DNA of 10,576 nt, taken from positions 1-10,576 of the forward strand of contig BBXU01001783.1 of the NCBI GenBank assembly GCA_001598975.1, read 5' to 3'. The stretch is from Parachlorella kessleri (Eukaryota > Chlorophyta > Trebouxiophyceae > Chlorellales > Chlorellaceae). The position numbers were made by a program, and so were the translations under genes. Numbering within the stretch: position 1 is the first letter of the stretch; each line of letters begins with the position of its first letter. The notes beneath the pieces are model-generated. The model searched no databases. It was not told the origin of the DNA and worked only from the letters and a program-made list of their open reading frames with translations. Below, one piece after another: positions 1 through 7,276 of the stretch.

Positions 1-130
1 GTACACAAGGGCAAGCACTGGTGTACTGCTCCGTTGTGATCGTCCTGTCGGAGGGGCGCCTCGTCTGGTGGGTAGGAGTTGGCACGACTGCACAGCGTTA
101 CAGATGCTGACCTCCACACAGGAGGGCGTT

Positions 131-150
131 GGGGGGGGGGGGGGGGGGGG
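131..150. repeat. 20-base G homopolymer
   Basis: Twenty consecutive G residues, followed by C and three more G. The run can form a G-quadruplex on the plus strand. It lies upstream of a good splice acceptor at 226, so it is probably intronic in a plus-strand gene. Its exact length is likely to be variable and poorly determined by sequencing. Confidence 0.95.
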
Positions 151-548
151 CGGGCAAGGACCAGCTGGCCTGCAGGCTCTCAGGGAACACGCTCATATCA
201 ACCGGGTTGATTTTGTGCCCCTGCAGGACGTGTTCTTGCACAAACGTGCAAGCTGGCTGCGCAGCGCGCAAATGGCAGAGCGGCAGCAGTTGCAGTGCCA
301 GCAGAGATGCAAAGGCCCCACGGTGGCGTTAACAGCAACAGCAGAACGAGCAGCTGAAAGACTTGGCGGTGCTCAGTGCAGCGGCAAAGCCCATGCGCCA
401 GCAGTAGGGGCGCGCGTGCAAACGCCTGAGCGAGGTTTTGGTGGAGGCTTGGCAGGTGCATATCAACCAAGGGAGGACTCTGAGGGAGTCTCTGACGCGC
501 AGGCACAGGTGGAGAGAAGGCAAGAGGTGTGTCAAAGAGAAAGAGAGT

Positions 549-591
549 GTAATCTGTGTTCTGGACAAGAACGCCCCAAGTGCGCTGTAAG
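549..591 (+). terminator. two TGTAA poly(A) signals, plus strand
   Basis: TGTAA occurs at 549-553 and 587-591. TGTAA is the usual poly(A) signal of green algae. Two copies 38 bases apart, downstream of candidate plus-strand stop codons at 355 and 405, fit the end of a plus-strand transcript. A five-base motif occurs by chance, so this is supporting evidence only. Confidence 0.4.
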
Positions 592-798
592 CCAGTGACC
601 TAATGGGCGCCCATACAACATGGTGCAATTCTGCTGGGGCTTGTAGGTGCTTATCGTGAGAATGGGAGGTGGTAGGATGGTTTGTGTTGCAGTTTGGTGC
701 AGGCCTGCCAGCCTCGGCTTTCCACACAACAGGCTGGACACCCAGGCGCGCGTGCTTGGCTAGAATCTTACTATCTAATGTACACACCATCACCGATG

Positions 799-803
799 TT
801 ACA
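799..803 (-). terminator. probable poly(A) signal of gene B (TGTAA, minus strand)
   Basis: TTACA on the plus strand reads TGTAA on the minus strand. It is the first such motif I find downstream of the gene B stop at 1361-1363, implying a 3' untranslated region of about 560 bases. That length is ordinary for algal genes. It would leave about 200 bases between the gene B transcript end and the plus-strand signals at 549-591. Confidence 0.45.
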
Positions 804-1360
804 GAACTTAGTGCCTTTGGTTATCGTACCATTCTTGTACTGCTCAGATCTTGTAAGAGCCCATCCATGGAGGTCACCAAAATGTATTTTTTGGCTACAT
901 AGCCAGAACCCGTCAAGTACCGTACTGGCAGAGCAACTCCAACAAGAAGCGACAGATCTTAACAATCAGCTCATTAACCTCGCCAGGTGCTCATCCATCG
1001 CCATGTTCAATGAAAGACCCATTAGCAAAAGCTTGGGCAAGCAATGCCCCAGAGCTGCACTTGCCAGGCGATAGAAAGCAACCCTGTCAGAACAGTTTCC
1101 CTATAACTTTTCACATTTCGCCGTCCCTGCCACCAAAGGAAGGCAGGACACAGAGCATAACCAGGCAAGAGAGGCACATTCCGCATCCAGCCCTGTCAGT
1201 CCCCCTGTCAGTCCAGCTCAACTCTCACTCCCTGTTCGCACTACCTGCCACCCACGCTAATAACCGCATACAGCCCTGGCAGCTGAGTCACCAACACCAC
1301 ATACATGCATGCCGTAACAGGACCACTGTCAGTGTTTCATAGCAAGGGCTGACGCAGTAG
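804..1360 (-). other. probable 3' UTR of gene B
   Basis: I see no supported coding exon here on either strand. The 110-codon plus-strand open frame at 1010-1342 has no splice or poly(A) context. The stretch lies between the gene B stop codon and the nearest downstream TGTAA on the same strand, so it is best read as the gene B 3' untranslated region. It contains a 12-bp tandem duplication at 1191-1214. Confidence 0.45.
1191..1214. repeat. 12-bp perfect tandem duplication
   Basis: CCCTGTCAGTCC occurs twice head to tail, at 1191-1202 and 1203-1214. It lies in the presumed 3' UTR of gene B and looks like a replication-slippage duplication. Confidence 0.9.
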
Positions 1361-4300
1361 TTAAATAAGCTGTTGCAGCCTGCGCTTGTCAACCTCGACA
1401 GCCAACTCTGCAAGCACTTGCGCCCCCGCTACCCACTCCCCCGCCAGCAGAACCTGAAATGGTACAACCTGCAGCCCTTTCAGAGCATCATGCAGCCCCT
1501 TCACAACAGATGCCAGGCGGACGTCACGCTTATGGACCTCCTTGCTGCTTCTGGGGTTCAGGGCCTGCTCAAGGCTGCGGGCTGCTGCCTTGAGCGAGGG
1601 CCGGCCAGGTCTGGCTGTCGCAACGGCAGCTGAAAGCAGCGCGACCTTGCTGCGGTAGCAAGCTGCGTTCACATGGTCGCCCAGCAGCTGCTCACGCTCT
1701 TGTGGCAGCACCTTTTTGAAACCCGACTTCACATGTGCCACTGACTCGTCCGGGAAGGTTTGGCACAGATCCGTCATGTACGATGCACAGCTAGTGGCTG
1801 CAAAGACCGAGCTACTGCACAGGATCGTGCTAACGTTGCTGCCCATGGCAGCTTCGGCCACTGCTGTGAACACAGAGGGCGCGAAGCACTCATGGCCTGG
1901 CAGTGAGAAGGCTGTCAGCCGCATAATGCCTGAAGTGATGCCTGGGCGGCCCAGCAGGCGAAGGCACTCGGCAATGCCAGCCTCTGTCGCCCGCCTAACA
2001 GACTCCCCTGCGAACCCGATGTCGTCACCCTGAGTCAGTGTGCTCTCCGCCACCGCTACACCCCGGCTCAAGACATAGCTTGCTCGCAAAAAGCACCCAA
2101 CAATACAACCGTCTCTCTGCAGCAGGGAAGGTTGAGGCACTCCAGTTAGTCCAATCAGGGATGCGTTTGTGCGGCAAGTGTAAAAGATGCCAGTGCCATT
2201 GAATGGTGTGAGGGCCTGACTGGTGAAGTTCAAGGCACGCTGACATAGATGCAGCCATTGTGCAACAGTGCATCGCCACTTGCCGCAAAGATCTCTAATT
2301 GATAGCATGACGCCGAGGGGCACTTCAGCGCTGAAAGCGGTTCAAACGAAAACAACTGGAGGGACTCACCACAATGCTTTGAAGGCCGCCCATTACATCG
2401 TCCTGGGACTGTCCACTGGAAGGTTGCAGCAGCTCGACAAACTTAAGGCCTGGTGCAATATCAATAATGTCTTTTCCCAGACAACCCAGGTGCAGGGCAT
2501 AGTGGTTGGCGCCAGTCCTGGCGTCTACCTTGATCATATGTGAGTTATCCTGCAAGTGTTGGTACGGCGCGGCTGTGAGGTCATCGGATTTCTCGGCTTG
2601 CCTCCCACCCACAGCTTCGTGTTGAAACAACTTCAAGAGGCTACACAGCTGGGCATCACTGCCAACAGGATATATCCGCTTGGCTGGCAGCCCAGGGCTG
2701 CGGTTTTCTACAATCACGGAGGAGACCCCAGTCCTTTGCCAATCCGGCTGCCCAGTCCCTTCACACCTTATGTCCAGGGATGTAAGATTCCATTTTGATA
2801 GCCGGTGTCTGGTGGCCGGCAATAACTACCACCATCTGCAGGCATACGAAGAAAAGATACTGCCATCCATATACCAAATCACAAAACTGAAGCGCCTACC
2901 ATCACTGTGAAATGACGTTTCCAGTCCAGGCATTTCAAGCTGCGAAGGCACGCATTCGCTTCGTGTACAAAGCTGGCATGCGCTTGCGCAGCAAACAGCT
3001 CACCATAGCATAGATAGTAGGATCTCCGCTACAAAGGTATTGCGGAAGCAGACGGCCAAGGGCTTTTGCCAGGTCAGCCTGCAAGCCATGTACCAACTTG
3101 CTATGTCCAGTTGCCTGCTTCCCAGACTGCAATGCATCAAACCGCCTGCCGAAGCTCACCTCCTGGGCGCCGTTAGTCTCCCTGGCCCGTTGAGGGTCAG
3201 CTGCACTCTCGCAGCTTGTCTTGGGGCAGGTCCCAAGCGCAGACTTCCCCTGCAGCAAGGTACTTGCTTGCCCAAGCAGGCTGTTGCAAAAAGAAGAATC
3301 ACTACAGAGCTCAACGACGGGAGCAACACTGCAAATCAAGAATTTACCTGGCACGACCACATACCCCACCTGACTGTTGTCTAGGTGGCGCAGGCTCCCA
3401 GTCACATCTAACAAGCCCTCCTCACCAGTCAGCTGGACTTGCCCACTGCATGTGATGCTTGTAGCCAATGGAGACTGCAGCAGCATGAGAAAGACATGTA
3501 TGGACATGAAAGGAATATATGTCTGTCACACGGTTACCTCTTACCCACCACCACAGATGCAGTTTCCCAGCTTGCCGAGACCCTTGATTGCAACAGAATT
3601 GATCCCAACACAGGACTTCAGGGATGCACTGGCAGTGAGATGGGCTCAACTACTGGCAATACCCTTAGGCCAGCTGCCGGCTGTAAGTAGCACTAGTGTC
3701 ATCAGGCACCACAGACTTTACCTAGCAGCCACCCCATAAAGTCTGCTCACCATGCTGGCTGCTGTCCTTGCCGCGGTAAGCATGCCAAAAAATGATACTC
3801 TCTTCGCTGTCGCTGGAGGTTTATTGTGCGGGGGGGGCGGCGCTGACTGCAAAGGGAGAGCTTCACTGCCATCCAGTGCTCCTTTCTCCCACTGAGCACG
3901 CACATCGTGCACATCACGCTGCCCCTGCCCGTGAAGAGGTGAATTGTGATCCTCCGCTGCACATTCAGGAGTGTGCTGGTGGTTGTCTGCGGCTGCGCTC
4001 GATGAGTTATCCTGATGCTCTGTGCTGGCTGTCTCGCAGCTGGTGCTGCACCCAGCTGCCTCGCCGCCAACAGACACTGACGCACACAGGCCAGAAATGC
4101 TGGCACCCACACTCGCTTCGCCCTCATCCTCCTGTACTGTCTGGTATGGAACAAAGGCACGATGTGGCCGGGAAGGAGGCAGGTCGTTCTCATTTGTGCC
4201 AAGGGGTCAGTACCACAGCAGGGCGGCTGACAAAAGAATGAATAGAAATGGTCACACAAACATGTGTATCACATTAGGCTCCGGAAATCTACAGGTGTCT

Positions 4301-5478
4301 GTATATTTGCTTCTAAGCTTCCCAGTGAAAACAACAGGCCTTGCACCTTGCTGCCCATGCAACCACACCATCACCAACACATATGCCGCACCTTGAAGGA
4401 CGCAGGTGGAGTGGCAAAATGTGTCATGAGATTGCGGCCAGGGGCCTGTCCATAGGAGGGATTGCTCCCATACCCCTGCATGCTGCCAGACTGCAAGCTT
4501 AGAGGATGGTACTCAAACCCTGGCATGAACATCCAAAGCAGGATCGTGTAAACAAGCTCACCACCTGCTGCTTTCACAACAATCAAGATGTCCGACACTG
4601 CTTGCAGCTCTGGCCATTGATAGGGATTAACCGCCAAGGACTGGATGCACAAGCAAGGGACACGGACTTGCCAGTGACAAGCGGCCAGGGCTTGGGTCAG
4701 GCTCCTGCAGACTCTTTAGGTAAGGTTATCTCTCCATTGACGATAACATGTTCGCTAAGCAAGGACTCAAGCAAGACGAGTTACTGCCAAAGTCGACCAG
4801 GAATGGCACACACAATGCACCCAGCACACTGCATGTCTTACCTCATCGATGTAAGTTGTAAGCTGGTGCGTGGCCATTTTCCTCACCTGCAGGACTCCAC
4901 TGTTGGAGCACTCACACCTAGCGCTTGGAAGGCTGCTGACACAACACCAGACACCCGTACCCGTCGTCAGCGGTGCTTCAATTCAGCCCAGTACTCACCG
5001 ACTTCTTCATGGTTGTTAACGACACCCGAGCTTCTGACGATAGCACATGCTGCCCAGGTGAGGCCGGCAAGCACAGGTTCTTCGCATCCTCACGCGCCTT
5101 AGCGGCTGCTGATGCATCACTGCTTAATAAACCTGCTAATGTTCTTTGATACGTCTGCAAAGGTATATGACCAAGTTGAAGCGCTTTTCTAAGACCAAAA
5201 CACAGTTGGCTTCAACGCATAGACTTGGCACTGTTCTATGTGGTTGAGGGCAGCTAGCGTCAGGCTGCGCACCTCTATTAAATCGTCCTTCTCTTCAACT
5301 AGCTCTTCATAGTTATGAACTTCCTGGCAAAGTGTCAGCGTGCACACTACAGTCAACCTCCCGGCAGCAGCATTCTGTGGCCAATTTGGAGGAAAAGCTT
5401 CAGAAAGCAGACACCGGTGCCCACCAGCTCCAGAAGCTCGCATCTTTCCTTATAAAACTCGAGATCCTGCTGCGCCAT
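1361..5478 (-). CDS. gene B: unrecognised coiled-coil protein, 12 coding exons, about 817-824 aa
   Basis: Coding exons in transcription order: 5478-5425, 5323-5273, 5154-4999, 4886-4842, 4704-4672 (or 4704-4651), 4490-4392, 4140-3751, 3680-3630, 3474-3004, 2835-2767, 2648-2370 and 2116-1361, ending in TAA. Each is a whole number of codons, so every intron is phase 0. Residues 1-87 (817-aa version) are charged and helical (MAQQDLEFYKERCELLEL, then EVHNYEELVEEKDDLIE), a likely coiled coil. Residues 114-276 are low complexity: Gly/Ser/Tyr-rich, then Ser/Ala/His/Asp-rich with a Pro4 run. Residues 294-817 look globular; the last exon alone gives 251 residues and ends in a helical Leu/Ala/Val/Lys stretch. 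I see no signal peptide or membrane segment. I recognise no family. The ATG is chosen because it opens the coiled-coil exon; an untranslated exon upstream is possible. Exons 1-3, 6, 7, 9 and 12 are firmest; exon 4, the end of exon 5, exon 8 and the starts of exons 10 and 11 are least certain. Confidence 0.7.
3751..4140 (-). other. gene B exon 7, low-complexity, with a C8 run
   Basis: This 130-codon exon is the longest in the middle of gene B. It begins acidic (TVQEDEGEAS), continues rich in Ser, Ala, His and Asp, and ends PPPPHNKPP followed by a basic/helical segment (KRVSFFGMLTAARTAASM). The donor is a strong GTGAGC at 3750-3745. A run of eight C residues on the minus strand encodes the prolines and is a likely indel hotspot. 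The region is also open in a second minus-strand frame (to 3747) and on the plus strand (3792-4241); composition and phase both favour the frame given. Confidence 0.65.
4491..4671 (-). other. gene B intron 5, candidate GC-AG intron
   Basis: Upstream exon 5 starts after a clean acceptor (TCTGCAG) at 4704, and its frame runs into TAA unless spliced. No strong GT donor is present before that stop. GCAAGT at 4671-4666 matches the consensus of GC-AG introns and keeps phase 0. The alternative donor GTGCAT at 4650-4645 also keeps phase and adds seven residues. The acceptor (CTTGCAG) ends at 4491. Confidence 0.4.
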
Positions 5479-5681
5479 CCAATGGCTTAGTTGAGCTAAT
5501 AGGATGTCTTGAAATGGTTTGGAAGAGGTTGCTTGCCGTCCACTTCGGGAAATTTAGAGTTTTCGCAAACTTTTAGTAGTACTCACGCAATGCCTGCCGC
5601 GGGATGCGAAGTGCTGGCCAATAACTTGCCCTGGTTCAACACAAAAGGGTTCATCGGTTGCTACCCAGCACACAAGGGCAG

Positions 5682-6209
5682 TCAGAGATCAGGCTCGTGA
5701 TCTTCCACATCAACCATCATGACCTCAACGTGCTGTTGACCCGCTACTAGTGGATCTGTTATGTCACAGTGGGTCTCGGTCATGATGGGCGGGGAACGGG
5801 TGGACAGCAGCTCTGGTGTCGGCCCGCCTTGGGCCGCCGCATGTCGTGTTCTTCGGACTGCAAAACGAAAGTTTGCCACTGATGATCGTGCCAGTCTGTA
5901 GTAAGGGTAAGTGCAGCATGCAGGATGAGCCTGGGCCGTTAGGGTCGTGCAAGGCGGTGGGGTCGTGCAAGGCGGGCTTGCTTGCGAACCCTGCGCAGGC
6001 TGGGTACACAACTTGTAGCCTGTCGTCGGTGCTCCTGGTGCAGATGAAAAAGACGCACTCTGCCAGAAACCTGGCTTCCACTCCTCTGCGGTTTGACTAC
6101 TGGTGGGTCGAGCTAAAACAGAGCTGTGTTGGAGCTGGTGAGTGGAGCTAAGCTGTGCAGTTTCATCACCGGTTGGGCAGGATGAAATGTCTACCCCTTC
6201 AATTGGCAT
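5682..6209 (-). CDS. possible small gene C, unspliced minus-strand ORF, 175 aa
   Basis: An ATG at 6209 opens a 175-codon frame to TGA at 5682. It is rich in Ser, Thr, Ala, Pro and Gln. Its last 60 residues look most protein-like, with an acidic end (HVEVMMVDVEDHEPDL). A good acceptor (TTTCGTTTTGCAG) sits inside it just before 5862, so the real unit may be only a last exon. Against it: first-position purine content is only about half, the plus strand has equally plausible exons here with a TGTAA at 6209-6213, and open frames of this length occur elsewhere in the window as shadows. No family is recognised. Confidence 0.25.
   Translation of the reverse strand: MPIEGVDISSCPTGDETAQLSSTHQLQHSSVLARPTSSQTAEEWKPGFWQSASFSSAPGAPTTGYKLCTQPAQGSQASPPCTTPPPCTTLTAQAHPACCTYPYYRLARSSVANFRFAVRRTRHAAAQGGPTPELLSTRSPPIMTETHCDITDPLVAGQQHVEVMMVDVEDHEPDL
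5761..6151 (+). other. competing plus-strand exon candidates
   Basis: On the plus strand, ATG 5761 opens a 46-codon frame (MSQWVSVMMGGERVDSSSG...) ending at a TAG, and a second frame covers 5816-6151. A clean acceptor (CTCCTGGTGCAG) precedes an exon starting MKKTHSARNLAS, which runs to a strong donor GTGAGTGG near 6139. If not spliced there, it stops at TAA 6149-6151, about 58 bases before a TGTAA at 6209. This is antisense to the 175-aa minus-strand ORF, and I cannot tell which strand, if either, is coding. Confidence 0.2.
5942..5975. repeat. direct repeat, 16 bp with 18-bp period
   Basis: GGGTCGTGCAAGGCGG occurs at 5942-5957 and again at 5960-5975, two bases apart. On the minus strand it gives a duplicated Cys-Thr-Thr peptide in the possible 175-aa ORF. 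It looks like a simple local duplication. Confidence 0.9.
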
Positions 6210-7276
6210 GTAATTCAGCAGTTTGACCTGCTTTCAGATGGAAATGCAAGGTCGACGCTTTCATTTGACTGTTGCAGCGAGCCAGGTTTGATGTGCTGTG
6301 TCGTCACCGTGCTCGCGAACACTAGCGAGTGAGGACATGCGGCTCTGCGACTCAGAAAACTACTGACCATCCTGCTGCCACAGGCGCTGGTGTATTAGTT
6401 GAGGAAAGGAACATTTGTCACATAGCTACTGGCGGTGCAGCCCAGGGCGAAGAGTAGTGCACAAGGAGTGGTGCCTATCCTGGGTGAGGGAAGCGGGGCA
6501 TGAAGGCCATATACAAAGTACTTGGGGCCAAACAGGATCGTGCGGGAACATTCTGCCATGCCGATGGCATCCTTTTTTGAATTCTCATATTTGTGTGCTG
6601 GTGCATGGTGCTAGTAGGGTGGCAGGCAGTGCAAACAGGGGAGGTATGGGTAAACTGATCTGCTAGGGCTGGCTGCTCTGTGGATTGCATGGACATGGCT
6701 GTTGATGCCTCCGTGACTCATAAGGAAGATGCTTGTACAAGCATGTCTTAAATCTCAGCGCCTTGTCAAGATGTGACCGTGAGGCAGTAAGAGCTGAAGC
6801 GGCAGCGCTGTTGTGGCTCGCCACTACATGCAAAAACCATTGGAGTGGAAGCAATCAAGTTCACAGGACCTGCGAAAGGGTGCTTCCTGCAGTGCATGGT
6901 TAAGGGTTTGCCACGATAACTCGCTCTTCTGTGCTGGCATTGGTGGCAGTGTACCCAATGTTTAAAAAAGCCGTGATATGGTGATATGTAGGCACAACTG
7001 GGAACTGCGTCTGAAGGATTTTGTAGAGAAGCCTCAGGCTAACAGAAGACAAACCGTGTTATCATTTTGATATTCTGTCAAAACATGGTCATTCTAAAGT
7101 CCCGTCAAAACAAGGCAAAAGGGTGCTATTTCAAAACGAAAAGCAATATAATGCCTTTCTGTGATGGCCCATCCCGGGCCCCCCGACTCACTCTTGCTGA
7201 ACCCAACAAATTGTTATCCAGATGGCACACACTCCTCAAGTCTGGTGATCAGGCCACCTTAATAGCCTTCAGTTAC

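Larger units (their letters stand above)
2..598 (+). other. possible 3' end of a plus-strand gene (frame unresolved)
   Basis: The plus strand shows signs of a gene end, but I cannot fix its frame. One frame is open from position 2 to a TGA at 596-598, passing through the 20-G run as glycines. A good splice acceptor (pyrimidine-rich, ending CCCCTGCAG) ends at 226. From 227 three readings are possible: the long frame to 598, a second frame ending at TGA 355-357, and a third that after 333 reads like a helix (EQLKDLAVLSAAAKPMRQQ) and ends at TAG 405-407. TGTAA poly(A) signals at 549 and 587 favour one of the shorter endings, since the longer frame would run past the first signal. If so, the G run is intronic. 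No family is recognised. It is convergent with gene B. Confidence 0.25.
5479..7276. other. intergenic stretch between genes A and B, coding content unresolved
   Basis: This 1.8-kb stretch should hold the 3' UTR of gene A and the promoter and 5' UTR of gene B. I find no TGTAA on the minus strand to mark the gene A end. A strong donor-like GTGAGTACTAC lies on the minus strand about 100 bases upstream of the gene B ATG (5590-5580) and could belong to a 5'-UTR intron. Around 6970-7160 the DNA is visibly AT-richer than the exons and I see no exon in it. The part from 5682 to 6213 has competing open frames and is listed separately. Confidence 0.5.

Noticed and set aside
329..793. 154-codon minus-strand ORF, with another at 198-506
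   Set aside because: Composition is dominated by Leu, Cys, His and Ser in an unlikely pattern, and both lie beyond the gene B poly(A) signal with no splice support.
3070..3140. Donor-like GTGAGC and acceptor-like TTGCAG in gene B exon 9
   Set aside because: They would define an intron of about 33 bases, too short for this gene, and the frame is open through it.
3281..3369. Possible introns inside gene B exon 9 (GTGGGG donor at 3369 to acceptors at 3329 or 3281)
   Set aside because: The first would be only 41 bases. The second breaks frame and leads to an early TGA. The exon reads well uninterrupted for 157 codons.
4506..5102. 198-codon plus-strand ORF
   Set aside because: It is antisense to gene B exons 3, 4 and 5, which have clean splice sites and matching phases. 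It has no splice or poly(A) context of its own.
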